A DNA stretch of 64,000 bases from Lachnospiraceae bacterium A2 (GCA_000403315.2 KE159636.1:1649740-1713739); one strand, 5' to 3'; counted from the stretch's first letter, positions 44,125-52,567 are shown. The notes: generated by a model not told the origin, from the sequence alone. Program-made: numbers and translations.

Positions 44125-45450
44125 ATGCAGGAAAATTTAACAGCCTTGGTGGAAAGCGCCGGCATTGTCGGCGCAGGGGGCGCAGGGTTCCCTACCCATG
44201 TGAAGCTGAATGCCAAAGCAGACACCGTAATCATCAACGGGGCTGAGTGCGAGCCCCTCCTGCGGGTGGACCAGCAGCTTATGGCCAGGCAGGCCGGGCG
44301 GCTGCTGGCAGCTTTGGATAAGATTGTGGCACATCTTGGGGCCCGGGAAGGCGTTGTGGCGCTGAAAGAGCATTACCATACGGCTGCCGGGGCTTTGCAG
44401 CAGGAGTTAGCGGGTTACCCGAAGCTGCGGCTGCACCTGCTGGGGGCTTTTTACCCGGCAGGCGATGAGCAGGTGATTGTCTATGAGGTCACAGGGAAGG
44501 TTGTCCCGGAAGGGGGCATCCCAATCCATGCAGGCGTCGTAGTGATAAATGTGGAAACTGCACTGAATGTGCTGGACGCCATGGACGGCCATCCAGTTAC
44601 TGAAAAATATGTTACGCTGACAGGCGCGGTGCGCACGCCGAAAACCGTCAGGGTCCCACTGGGGATTACTGTGGCGGAAGCATTGGAACTGGCAGGCGGC
44701 CCGTCCGTGGCGGATTACCGGGTTGTAAACGGCGGCCCTATGATGGGGCGCTTAGTCCCCCTGGAAAGCGTAATTACAAAGACGACGAAAGGGCTGATTG
44801 CAGTCCCTGCGGGGCATCCCCTTTTAAACAGCCTGGAACGGCCGCTGGGGGTTTCCATGCGGCAGGCGGCAACTGCCTGTATGCAGTGCTCCCTCTGTTC
44901 CGAGGTCTGCCCCCGGGGGCTGTTAGGCCACCGCATCCAGCCCCATAAGCTGATGCGTTTAGCGGCTTATGGGAGCATGTGCGACCCAGCCCAGACCCCC
45001 ATGAACGCATATCTCTGCTGTGGGTGCCGCCTGTGCGAATATGCCTGCGTGATGGGGCTCCAGCCATGGAAGTTAAATGGCAGCCTTAAAGGCATCTTAG
45101 GGGAACAGGGCATCCGCAACAGCCTGGACAACAAGCCGGAACATGGCGCGCCCTTCCGGGAGTACAAACGCTATCCGGTGCATAAACTTATCCACCAGCT
45201 TGGGCTTTCTGCCTACGATGTGGATGCGCCCATGGAAGAAGGCGCCCTGCCTTCTTATGGGAAAGTCACGCTGCCCCTCAGGCAGAACGTAGGGGCTTCG
45301 GCTGAGCCAGTGGTGGAAGTAGGCAGCAGAGTGGAAAAGGGCAGTTTAATTGCCCGCATCCCCAAGGATAAGCTGGGTGCAAACCTCCATGCCAGCATTT
45401 CCGGCACGGTGGCAGCCATCAGCAGCGACACCATTGTGGTACAGGCGTAA
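44125..45450 (+). CDS. pduS: Cobalamin reductase PduS
   Basis: 441 residues, RnfC-like. It has an NAD/FMN-type fold with GIVGAGGAGFPTHVKLNAKA at the start, an SLBB-like middle, and two 4Fe-4S clusters (CMQCSLCSEVCP at about 253, CCGCRLCEYAC at about 297). The C-terminal sandwich-hybrid segment reads VGASAEPVVEVGSRVEKGSL. It reduces cob(II)alamin for PduO. Confidence 0.93.
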   Translation: MQENLTALVESAGIVGAGGAGFPTHVKLNAKADTVIINGAECEPLLRVDQQLMARQAGRLLAALDKIVAHLGAREGVVALKEHYHTAAGALQQELAGYPKLRLHLLGAFYPAGDEQVIVYEVTGKVVPEGGIPIHAGVVVINVETALNVLDAMDGHPVTEKYVTLTGAVRTPKTVRVPLGITVAEALELAGGPSVADYRVVNGGPMMGRLVPLESVITKTTKGLIAVPAGHPLLNSLERPLGVSMRQAATACMQCSLCSEVCPRGLLGHRIQPHKLMRLAAYGSMCDPAQTPMNAYLCCGCRLCEYACVMGLQPWKLNGSLKGILGEQGIRNSLDNKPEHGAPFREYKRYPVHKLIHQLGLSAYDVDAPMEEGALPSYGKVTLPLRQNVGASAEPVVEVGSRVEKGSLIARIPKDKLGANLHASISGTVAAISSDTIVVQA

Positions 45451-45491
45451 CAGGCAGGTTCTGCCGTGAATTAAGCAGAAAGGATATGCGT

Positions 45492-46040
45492 ATGGGAAAG
45501 TCAATTGGATTATTGGAGCTGAAAAGCATCCCGGCGGGCGTGCAGTCCGCGGACGAAATGCTGAAGGCTGCGGATGTGGAGCTGCTGGTAGCCACGGCTG
45601 TCTGCCCGGGAAAATATATTATTATTATCAGCGGGCAGGTAGGGGCGGTAAAGAGTTCCATGGAAAGGGGCAGGCAGGTTGCAGGGACTTTCCTTATCTG
45701 CCATCATATTATCAATAATGCCCATGCATCGGTGCCGGCAGCCTTGGTGGGCACAGTTGATGCAGGGCATATAGCTGCCATCGGCATGTTGGAAACGATG
45801 TCGGCGCTGACTGCGGTGCGGGCTGCCGATATTGCCGCAAAGGCGTCCAACATTACGCTTATGGAAGTCCGGGTGGCCCGGGGCTTAGGCGGGAAAGGGT
45901 ACCTGATTTTCACAGGGGAGGTGTCTGCCGTGAAATCAGCGCTGAATTCCAGCGTTGCCCAGTTGGCGGATACCGGCGACATTACCAGCAGCTGCGTCAT
46001 CCCCTCCCCCCATAAAGGCCTTCTGGAAAAGCTGGTGTAG
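45492..46040 (+). CDS. pduT: Fe-S shell protein PduT (BMC-T)
   Basis: 182 residues, two BMC domains. With the start at ATG 45492 the cysteine in VATAVCPGKY is residue 38, the same number as the cluster-binding Cys38 of Salmonella PduT; this supports both the start and a 4Fe-4S cluster at the trimer pore. It is thought to pass electrons across the shell, perhaps to PduS or PduQ. Confidence 0.92.
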   Translation: MGKSIGLLELKSIPAGVQSADEMLKAADVELLVATAVCPGKYIIIISGQVGAVKSSMERGRQVAGTFLICHHIINNAHASVPAALVGTVDAGHIAAIGMLETMSALTAVRAADIAAKASNITLMEVRVARGLGGKGYLIFTGEVSAVKSALNSSVAQLADTGDITSSCVIPSPHKGLLEKLV

Positions 46041-46088
46041 CAGCATCCCCAAGGGCTGTGGAAAATGAGAGAAAAGGAGTGGTTGGCA

Positions 46089-46475
46089 ATGGATATGAAT
46101 CTTTTGGATATTGGTGCATCTGCGGAGGGCAAGCTGCGTATCATCCAGGAAACAGTCCCCGGCAAACAGGTCACTTTGGCGCATATTATTGCCAGTCCTG
46201 ACGAAATTATTTACCAGAAGCTGGGCTTGAACCCGGAACTGGATTATAGGCAGTCGGCGATTGGGATTTTAAGCATGTGCCCGTCTGAGATATCCGTGAT
46301 TGCCGGAGATATTGCGCTGAAAACGTCCCCGGTTGAGATTGGGTTTATTGACCGTTTCAGCGGGACGCTGATTTTTACAGGGCGGATTTCCAATGTGCAG
46401 TCCGCGGTTTCCAATATTCTGGCCTATCTGAAAAACCGGTTAGGCTTTACCGTTTGCGAGATTACAAGAACATGA
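46089..46475 (+). CDS. pduU: Shell protein PduU (EutS family, BMC-H permuted)
   Basis: 128 residues from ATG 46089 (GGAG, 9 bases). Circularly permuted BMC fold with an N-terminal beta-barrel strand (KQVTLAHIIASPDEIIYQKL) and GFIDRFSGTLIFTGRISNVQ. In Salmonella PduU anchors PduV. The stop overlaps pduV (ATGA). Confidence 0.92.
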   Translation: MDMNLLDIGASAEGKLRIIQETVPGKQVTLAHIIASPDEIIYQKLGLNPELDYRQSAIGILSMCPSEISVIAGDIALKTSPVEIGFIDRFSGTLIFTGRISNVQSAVSNILAYLKNRLGFTVCEITRT

Positions 46476-46978
46476 AAAAAATAATTTTAATGGGGCGCAG
46501 TGAATGTGGGAAAACCACCTTGACGCAGGCGCTAAAAGGAGATGTGATTTCTTACCACAAGACCCAGTATATTAATCATTACGACGTGGTGATTGACACA
46601 CCGGGGGAGTATGCGGAAACGGCAACGCTGGCCCGTGCCCTAGCTCTGTATTCCTATGAAGCGGACGTGGTTGGCCTCCTGCTGAATGCTGCGGAGCCGT
46701 ATTCCCTGTATCCCCCCTGCTGCGCGGCTGCCTGCAACCGCCCTGTCATTGGGATTGTCACGCAGATTGACCGGGAGGACGGCAACCCGGACCGGGCGCA
46801 CCAGTGGCTGGAAATGGCTGGGTGCAGGCCGGTGTTCCGCGTCAGCGCCTATACAGGGGAAGGGATTTGGCAGGTGCTCAATTACCTCCGGGAACCGGGG
46901 GACGTGCTCCCTTGGGATTCGCAGGAGGAAGCCGACCAGCCGCGTACGGTGGTTTCCAATAAATATGGAAAGCTGTAG
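46472..46978 (+). CDS. pduV: PduV/EutP small GTPase-like protein
   Basis: 168 residues from ATG 46472. P-loop GRSECGKTTLTQAL at residue 7, DTPGEYAETATLA (G3) and IGIVTQIDREDG (G4-like). Family members associate with the outside of the shell. It is the last gene of the operon and is followed by a terminator. Confidence 0.9.
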   Translation: MKKIILMGRSECGKTTLTQALKGDVISYHKTQYINHYDVVIDTPGEYAETATLARALALYSYEADVVGLLLNAAEPYSLYPPCCAAACNRPVIGIVTQIDREDGNPDRAHQWLEMAGCRPVFRVSAYTGEGIWQVLNYLREPGDVLPWDSQEEADQPRTVVSNKYGKL

Positions 46979-47089
46979 GCGCAGGGCAATGCTTTGGGTG
47001 CCATGAATGACAGAGCAGGGGGTTCCCTGCAGCGATGTATGCAGTTAAAGAGAGCAGCATTCCTACGAATTTTTGTAGCAGCCTATATA

Positions 47090-47138
47090 TGCCTATATCT
47101 GGGAAGTGTAACCAAAGTTTCCAGATATAGGCATTTTT
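47090..47138. terminator. Terminator of the pdu operon (bidirectional)
   Basis: TGCCTATATCTGGGAA (47090-47105) pairs with TTTCCAGATATAGGCA (47118-47133) and is followed by TTTTTT. It overlaps the end of the convergent gene at 47138 and may serve it too. Confidence 0.88.
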
Positions 47139-48127
47139 TAGCGTTTTTCTATGTTCTCAGGCATATTCTGCCGGCTTTCCAAAGCTGTGCTGCCTGCGGC
47201 GTTATCTTCACTTCCCGGCATGTTCTGCCGGCTTTCCAAAGCTGCGCTTTCCGCCGCCTGGCCTTCCAAGGCGTCTGGAAGGATATGGCTGTCGTGAAGG
47301 CGTGGGAACCTCCGGCTGCCGTTTGTACGGTAAACGACGGCTGCCCCTGCCGTCAGGCCGCCAATCAGGACGCCGCCGGCAACCCCGATTGCAGGGCTTA
47401 CGGCCAGCAGGCTCCCAAACATAAAGTTTAACGCCACAGCCCCCAAAGAAACTAAAGTCAGCAGCCGTGTATTCCGGTTGATGTTGTTGTTGATGATGGA
47501 GGTATAGGTGTCCAGATCTTTGATGATGGTATTTTTGTTTAACTCATACCGTTCCTCCAAAAAGCGGAAATCCAGCGCCACCTGCCCTTGGAGCACATAG
47601 CTGTTCTGCATTTGCATAGGATAGTAGCCCTTGTCAATGCGGGCGATGATTTCCTTAAGGGCAATGATCTGGCTGCCATATTCTGTGTAGCGGCGGCGGA
47701 AATCCAGGATTTGGTAAGTGCCGCTGTTGTCAATGCTGTTGTCCAGCGAATCTTCCAGTACCTTCATTTCCTTGATGCTGAAGTCCACTAAGTCGCTTAA
47801 GTTGGAAATTTTAAACAGAAGGGCGTACATATAAGCCTGCCCGATATATTTGATTTCCTTGTCCATCAGGAAGCTGCGGAACAGGCCTACGGAGGATTCT
47901 TCCAGTATCAGGTTTGTGCCTGCCTGCCGTAAGCGGAAATCACTCAGCAAATCGCCCTCCCCATAATTCAGTTCCAAGGTCAGGGAGGATTCGTCCCCGA
48001 AAATCCGCTGGCGCAAAACCGGGTCTTCCATAGGCCCGGAAAAGATACAATAGGAGCTGTCTGCAATGCCTGCGCCTTCTGGGTGGCGTCCCCTGCCCAT
48101 GGCTTGGAGAAAGGTATAATTTTCCAT
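47138..48127 (-). CDS. Putative CorA-like membrane protein with repeated C-terminal tail
   Basis: 329 residues. An N-terminal soluble part (1-130) is followed by long helices (SIKEMKVLEDSLDNSID, RRRYTEYGSQIIALKEII) and two C-terminal membrane segments (about 225-285). The topology resembles CorA-type transporters, but the GMN signature is absent, so transport is not supported. The tail contains two copies of SxALESRQNMP, encoded by a roughly 57-bp DNA repeat (47160-47260). AAAGGAACGG precedes the start. Confidence 0.55.
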   Translation of the reverse strand: MENYTFLQAMGRGRHPEGAGIADSSYCIFSGPMEDPVLRQRIFGDESSLTLELNYGEGDLLSDFRLRQAGTNLILEESSVGLFRSFLMDKEIKYIGQAYMYALLFKISNLSDLVDFSIKEMKVLEDSLDNSIDNSGTYQILDFRRRYTEYGSQIIALKEIIARIDKGYYPMQMQNSYVLQGQVALDFRFLEERYELNKNTIIKDLDTYTSIINNNINRNTRLLTLVSLGAVALNFMFGSLLAVSPAIGVAGGVLIGGLTAGAAVVYRTNGSRRFPRLHDSHILPDALEGQAAESAALESRQNMPGSEDNAAGSTALESRQNMPENIEKR

Positions 48128-48507
48128 AAAAATCGCCCGTTCCTTTCACTTTTTTCAGGCATGAACTGCAATGAAAATGTTAATTTCCACACGGATGCCT
48201 TAGGACGGGAACCCTATGGCTCCCTTTTTATCTGGATGTATAACATGTGCTGCTTCACTGCCAAAATCATACCATATTTCCCAAGGGTTGTCCACATACT
48301 TTGGCGAATAGGGCCATTGATTTACCGGTCTGCCAAACTGTTTGTTTCTGTTAAATGGAACATCATTATAGTTTATATAACATTTAGTGGATTTTTAAAT
48401 GTGGTTTTGATATAATCATAAAATATAACGTAGGGCAGAAAGCGGCAGTAAATATAAATAGCATCAGGATACTTAATTTGCAGTAAAATGTGTTAGGGGG
48501 AAAACGG
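48128..48507. other. 380-bp AT-rich intergenic region before the R-M genes
   Basis: Divergent promoter region. For the plus strand a TATAAT at 48411-48416 is the best -10, with a poor -35. From about 48350 the base composition falls clearly in GC, marking the left edge of the restriction-modification island. I see no repeat or RNA gene here. Confidence 0.5.
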
Positions 48508-49560
48508 ATGAATGAAGATAGGTATGAGAGGACAATAGATGAACTTGAAATACGTGCATGTAAATGGTGGCCAAAAGAGGTTCGTGATGAGGCGCTGGAA
48601 ATTAGTGTGTTACAGGTTTTACTGGATACACAAGAGCGTTTTATTTCTATTCTGAAATTGGCTGATAGGCATAATGTTTCTAGCATATTTGATTTAATAG
48701 ATGCAGCAAAATTTCCATACCCATTATTTTTGAAGCACTTAGTGGTATTGGCTGATTTTGGCAGTGAACCCTTACAGCGGGTAAACAAAGATGCAGATGA
48801 ATTATTCCCTAATAAAACTCTTTCTTTTGATATCGGAAAAGGTGTTATTGAATATAAATTTGAATATCTTCCCATAAAAGGAGTTTTGAATAATAAACGT
48901 ATGAAAATAGATACTGTTGAGAATCTTTCTGCTGAAATGTCAGATAAAAACCTATGTAAGGATATTATTATGCTGCTTTTATACGGGGCTTTTTCTGTAA
49001 ATGTGCGGACAAGATCAGTATTATATAAATGTATTTTTTCAGATTACCTTGGGGACGATGCAAAGATTGAAGAATTTGTACGGCAAAACTATATCCGTGT
49101 CAGTAGGATTATTAGCGGCAAAACTGCATCTGATTTAGGAAATGTAGCACAACAATATGTAGTCAAATATTTGGCGTATACTTTAGGGGAAAATTACTGT
49201 GTGAAAAGCAATGGGGTTATTCCTGGGGTAACGCAAAACGATGGAAATACGCTTACAAATTTTGATGTTGTGGTGGACAGGATTAATGACGTGGGACGTC
49301 ATAAAAAATATGTTGCAGTGGAAGTGACTTTTCAGGAGACTTCAAACAGTACGATTGAGCGTAAAGGGGGACAGGCGAGGGATCGGTTTGAGAAAATTAC
49401 AAGCAGCCGAAATTACATAGCATATATCATTGATGGGGCAGGAAATTTTTCCCGCCGCTCTGCAATTCGTACGTTATGTGATAACAGCCATTGTACAGTT
49501 GCTTTTACGAAAGAGGAGTTTGGAATTTTGGTTGAATTTATCAAGGAGAGGATTGGATGA
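48508..49560 (+). CDS. Putative type II restriction endonuclease
   Basis: 350 residues from ATG 48508 (AGGGGGA). It is AT-rich compared with neighbours. The C-terminal part has a PD-(D/E)xK-like arrangement: NFDVVVDR, then KKYVAVEVTFQE and a Lys/Arg-rich helix (KGGQARDRFEK). Translational overlap with a 5-methylcytosine methyltransferase supports its role as the cognate nuclease. The recognition sequence cannot be read from the protein. Confidence 0.7.
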   Translation: MNEDRYERTIDELEIRACKWWPKEVRDEALEISVLQVLLDTQERFISILKLADRHNVSSIFDLIDAAKFPYPLFLKHLVVLADFGSEPLQRVNKDADELFPNKTLSFDIGKGVIEYKFEYLPIKGVLNNKRMKIDTVENLSAEMSDKNLCKDIIMLLLYGAFSVNVRTRSVLYKCIFSDYLGDDAKIEEFVRQNYIRVSRIISGKTASDLGNVAQQYVVKYLAYTLGENYCVKSNGVIPGVTQNDGNTLTNFDVVVDRINDVGRHKKYVAVEVTFQETSNSTIERKGGQARDRFEKITSSRNYIAYIIDGAGNFSRRSAIRTLCDNSHCTVAFTKEEFGILVEFIKERIG

Positions 49561-50837
49561 TTAAATTCATTGATTTATTTGCTGGAATTGGTGGCATTCG
49601 GTTGGGTGCTGCAGATGCTTTTGCAGAGCATGGAATAGAATCACAATGCGTTTTAGCAAGCGAGATTGATAAAAAAGCTTGTGAAACTTATAAACTTAAC
49701 TATGGGGAATATCCAGATGGAGATATAAAATATATAACAGAAATCCCCCCTTTTGATATTCTTCTTGCAGGGTTTCCTTGCCAGCCTTTTTCCTATGCAG
49801 GAAAAAAATTGGGGTTTGGAGATACACGTGGAACACTTTTTTTTGAAGTAGAAAGAATTCTGGAATTATATCAGCCGAAGGCATTTTTGTTAGAAAATGT
49901 CCGGGGATTGTATACCCATGATAATGGGCGTACTTTTAAAACGATAATTTCCAAACTCCATAGCTTAGGATACGGAACATATGACATGCTTCTGAACAGT
50001 TCTGATTTTGGCGTACCCCAAAACAGGGTTCGCCTTTACATACTTGGCATCAAAGGGGTAACGCCTAAAATGACATTAAGTACAAAGTTAGGGGCAGCTG
50101 ATTCACATCAGTATAAAAAAGGTTGGGAGCAGTTTAGTCTTTTTGATTATGATGTGGCTGGCAACAGGTGTTCCGTCGGGCAAATTCTTGAAGAAAATGT
50201 TCCAGAAAAATACTATTGTTCCCCAAATTTCACAGAACAGCTTCATTCTGTAATTGGGGATGATCTGTCAAAATTGCATGGTTACAGGATCATAGATTAC
50301 CGTGGGGGGAAATCCCTCCATTCATGGGAATTGGGCAGAAAAGGTAAATGCAGCAAAGCGGAGATTGGTTTTATGAATTTACTGATCCAAAACCGACGGA
50401 AGCCTGTTTTTGGAACACAGCAGGATGGGAAAAAGCTGACGATAGATCAAATTAAAACATTTTATAAGTCTAACGATATATTGGATGTGATTGCTTCTTT
50501 AAAGGAAAAGGGATACCTTAAGGAAGAAAATGGAAAATATAATCCTGTATGTGGCAATATGTCTTTTGAAGTATTTAAGTTTCTTGACCCAAACAGCATA
50601 TCTATTACGCTAACATCATCTGATTCGAACCGTCTTGGTGTTATTCAAAATAATCGGCCAAGAAGGGTTACGCCACGGGAATGTGCACGTTTGCAGGGCT
50701 TCCCAGATACTTTTATTTTAAATCCATCAGATGTGTTTGCATATAAACAGTTTGGGAATTCTGTTTCAGTTCCAGTTATTAAGGCAGTTATTTCTGATTT
50801 TATTGAACAGAACAAGGAGGAACTTAATTGGGATTAA
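49557..50837 (+). CDS. DNA (cytosine-5) methyltransferase
   Basis: 426 residues. Motif I IDLFAGIGGIRLG, motif IV GFPCQPFSYAGKK (catalytic Cys), motif VI LLENVRG, motif VIII QNRVRLYILG, and motifs IX/X RRVTPRECARLQGFP and QFGNSVSVPV are all present. The variable region between VIII and IX should set specificity. It protects host DNA from the upstream nuclease. Low GC suggests acquisition from elsewhere. Confidence 0.94.
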   Translation: MIKFIDLFAGIGGIRLGAADAFAEHGIESQCVLASEIDKKACETYKLNYGEYPDGDIKYITEIPPFDILLAGFPCQPFSYAGKKLGFGDTRGTLFFEVERILELYQPKAFLLENVRGLYTHDNGRTFKTIISKLHSLGYGTYDMLLNSSDFGVPQNRVRLYILGIKGVTPKMTLSTKLGAADSHQYKKGWEQFSLFDYDVAGNRCSVGQILEENVPEKYYCSPNFTEQLHSVIGDDLSKLHGYRIIDYRGGKSLHSWELGRKGKCSKAEIGFMNLLIQNRRKPVFGTQQDGKKLTIDQIKTFYKSNDILDVIASLKEKGYLKEENGKYNPVCGNMSFEVFKFLDPNSISITLTSSDSNRLGVIQNNRPRRVTPRECARLQGFPDTFILNPSDVFAYKQFGNSVSVPVIKAVISDFIEQNKEELNWD

Positions 50838-50862
50838 GCGTTATTTTTAAGCTTGTGGAATG

Positions 50863-50910
50863 ATATTACTCCGGCGGTTAAATGTCAACATTTAACCGCC
50901 GGAGTAATAT
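50863..50910. terminator. 22-bp perfect hairpin after the methyltransferase
   Basis: The arms at 50863-50884 and 50889-50910 are exact complements around the loop TCAA. The stem core is CTCCGGCGGTTAAATG. An A-rich tract follows on the plus strand, and T-rich sequence precedes it, so it can terminate in either direction. The GC-rich stem stands out in the AT-rich island. Confidence 0.8.
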
Positions 50911-50982
50911 AAAAATAAAAAGGCAATAATTTGGCGGATATCGCGGAGGAGTTCCCCCTGCTACATTAGGTTCCCGTCTGCA

Positions 50983-51309
50983 TCATAAAACGCGCTGCAG
51001 TAAACCCAACCTCCCAGAAGTTCTATCCCTTACCAGACCATCCAGAAACAGAATCTGTAGATGCTCGTTGAGGTACGCGTCATCTGATACCGTAATTCCG
51101 TATAGATTTCCTCTTTCAAATCCAAACCGGGAATAATAATCTCCTCCCAGCACAGTAATCCATGGATAACTGGATGACGCTGGCCGTTGGATGCATTCTT
51201 TGGCAAGGGCGGAGCCAACCCCGGTATTCTGATATTCTTTCTTTACCTCCAGAGAACCAAGCGCAAGGCCTGCCCGGATGACGAAAAAAAGAATGCCCGC
51301 TGGCTGCAT
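50983..51309 (-). pseudogene. Remnant of a GNAT acetyltransferase
   Basis: 108 residues matching the middle of YhbS-like GNAT proteins: LGSLEVKKEYQNTGVGSALA (acetyl-CoA motif A) and YYSRFGFERGNLYG. The usual N-terminal strand region is missing and an in-frame stop lies just upstream, so only a core fragment remains. In the present orientation it lies directly downstream of the invertible sigma-28-like promoter. Confidence 0.65.
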
Positions 51310-51340
51310 AGTCTGGGCAAAAATTGGTTAAATTGAAAAA

Positions 51341-51367
51341 TGCAACATTTCTTACAATAATGTTGCA
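51341..51367 (-). repeat. Left inversion site
   Basis: TGCAACA (51341-51347), 13-bp core TTTCTTACAATAA, TGTTGCA (51361-51367). It is the reverse complement of the right site except for one core base. Flanking A and T runs extend the palindrome, so it could also act as a terminator. Confidence 0.8.
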
Positions 51368-51385
51368 TTTTTCTGTACATTTCTT

Positions 51386-51412
51386 ATATCGGAGCTTCCC
51401 TGGAAAACTTTA
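51386..51412 (-). promoter_or_regulatory. Sigma-28 (SigD/FliA)-type promoter inside the invertible segment
   Basis: Read on the minus strand: TAAAGTTT (51412-51405), 11 bases, TCCGATAT (51393-51386). The consensus is TAAAGTTT-N11-GCCGATAA (or TAAA-N15-GCCGATAT in Bacillus). The -35 matches 8 of 8 and the -10 matches 7 of 8 to the Bacillus form, with exact spacing. It now fires leftward across the left site toward the acetyltransferase remnant. Confidence 0.75.
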
Positions 51413-51453
51413 CCCCTTACATTCATTTTTTTATTTTTCTCCCCCAAAAAAAT

Positions 51454-52035
51454 TTATAGCAAATCTATTTCCATAAAGATGGAATCCCGTTCGTCCTGAT
51501 CAATCCCTAAATATTTCTTGGTGATGCTGTAAGAGGAATGGTTGAAAATGTCCATCAGGAGGGCAGGCGGCACCCCTTGTTTCCATGCATGGTAGCCAAA
51601 GGTTTTGCGGAGGGAATGGCAGCTTACGTGGGTGGTGTGCAGCGTTTCCACCGCAGCTTTTTTCATAATGCGGAATGCCTGGGAGCGGCTGAGGGGATGG
51701 GTGTAGTCGGTTGTTTTTGTGAAAATATAGTCTGTGGGCTGAGGGTTCCGGCTGCACCGGTAAACGTTCAGCGTGTCTTTCAGGTGGCGGTTCAATGCCA
51801 CGATGTTCTGTTTCCCAGTCTTTTTTTCCTTTAGGAATAAATGGTCGTACAGGCGGTTTTGGCCAAAATCGTACACATTTTCCCATTTCAGGTTCAGGAT
51901 GTCGCCGATGCGCAGGGCGGTGTGGAGCCCAAAGGTAATCAGCGCATAGTTTCTGGTGTTGGGGCGGCAGTGCCGGTAGTAGTCCAGAAATTTTTTTAAG
52001 TCGTCCTTTTCGCGGATAGGTTGTGTTGTTCCCAT
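51454..52035 (-). CDS. Small tyrosine recombinase (predicted invertase)
   Basis: 193 residues, essentially a catalytic domain only. Arg-I in LHTALRIGDILNLKW, a Lys in LKEKKTGK, HSLRKTFGYHAWK (His-x-x-Arg), and NHSSYSITKKYLGI (His and the nucleophile Tyr) give a complete catalytic set. Start ATG 52035 has GGAGG 9 bases upstream. It lies between inverted sites and is read away from csrA in this orientation. Small single-domain recombinases like this (FimB/FimE type) often control phase-variable surface structures. Confidence 0.9.
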   Translation of the reverse strand: MGTTQPIREKDDLKKFLDYYRHCRPNTRNYALITFGLHTALRIGDILNLKWENVYDFGQNRLYDHLFLKEKKTGKQNIVALNRHLKDTLNVYRCSRNPQPTDYIFTKTTDYTHPLSRSQAFRIMKKAAVETLHTTHVSCHSLRKTFGYHAWKQGVPPALLMDIFNHSSYSITKKYLGIDQDERDSIFMEIDLL

Positions 52036-52053
52036 AATTCAATACCTCCATCC

Positions 52054-52080
52054 TGCAACATTATTGTAAGAACTGTTGCA
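52054..52080 (+). repeat. Right inversion site
   Basis: TGCAACA (52054-52060), core TTATTGTAAGAAC, TGTTGCA (52074-52080). It lies between the recombinase start and csrA, 87 bases before the csrA ATG. Confidence 0.8.
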
Positions 52081-52167
52081 AATGCATTTTTGAGTGGTTT
52101 CCTCTTTTGTAAGAGATGAAAAAATTTTACCACGGCAGGTTCCGGTGGGGAAAACAGGAGGTTGATT

Positions 52168-52446
52168 ATGCTGAAATTGTCGGTGAAACCGGGGGAATAC
52201 GTCCTGATTGGGGATGATATCAAGCTTGTGTTTGCAGGGGGGAGCTCCCAGAACCTGCGGGTGCTGATTGACGCCCCCAGGGCTTACAACATTGTGCGCA
52301 GCGAAGCGCTGGGGCGGTACGGCATGGCGGCAGAGCCGGGGAATGAAGTGAAGCATTACAGGGACAGGGAGCTTTCGCCGGAAGCCAAGGAGAAAATTAA
52401 GGCTATTTTGATAGCGGAGAGGAAGAAGGCAAGGCGGGAAAGGTGA
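52168..52446 (+). CDS. csrA: CsrA-like translational regulator
   Basis: 92 residues from ATG 52168 (AGGAGG). Residues 1-50 match CsrA (LSVKPGEYVLIGDDIKLVF, then LRVLIDAPRAYNIVRSEAL). The C-terminal 40 residues are a charged extension (SPEAKEKIKAILIAERKKAR) longer than in typical CsrA. CsrA dimers bind GGA motifs in mRNA leaders. In Bacillus subtilis CsrA represses flagellin translation and is controlled by FliW; no fliW is in this window. It lies 121 bases upstream of the flagellin gene. Confidence 0.88.
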   Translation: MLKLSVKPGEYVLIGDDIKLVFAGGSSQNLRVLIDAPRAYNIVRSEALGRYGMAAEPGNEVKHYRDRELSPEAKEKIKAILIAERKKARRER

Positions 52447-52519
52447 GGGAATCGGAGCCTTGGAAATAGGGTAATAACGCAGCCGCAAAAAAACGCTGCT
52501 TATTATAAAAAATGATGCG

Positions 52520-52560
52520 CGCAAACGGATTTGCGGGCAAGCCATAAATGACAAGGAGGA
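52520..52560 (+). promoter_or_regulatory. Predicted CsrA-binding sites in the flagellin leader
   Basis: Hairpin CGCAAA-CGGA-TTTGCG (52520-52535) presents GGA in a four-base loop, the preferred CsrA site. A second site, ACAAGGAGGA (52551-52560), overlaps the ribosome-binding site of the flagellin gene. A looped GGA upstream plus one at the Shine-Dalgarno is the arrangement of the hag leader of B. subtilis. Confidence 0.6.
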
Positions 52561-52567
52561 AAATATT

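Larger units (their letters stand above)
51341..52080. other. Predicted invertible DNA segment (inverton) carrying its own recombinase
   Basis: Two inverted copies of a 27-bp site bound a 740-bp segment holding the tyrosine recombinase gene and a sigma-28-like promoter. Each site has TGCAACA and TGTTGCA arms around a 13-bp core. The sites agree at 26 of 27 positions when one is reversed. This is the geometry of site-specific inversion. Inversion would carry the promoter to about 52009-52035 facing csrA and flagellin. Confidence 0.75.

Noticed and set aside
51336-51372. Left inversion site as only an intrinsic terminator
   Set aside because: The same 27-bp sequence recurs inverted on the other side of the recombinase with conserved core, which a terminator alone would not explain; it may do both.
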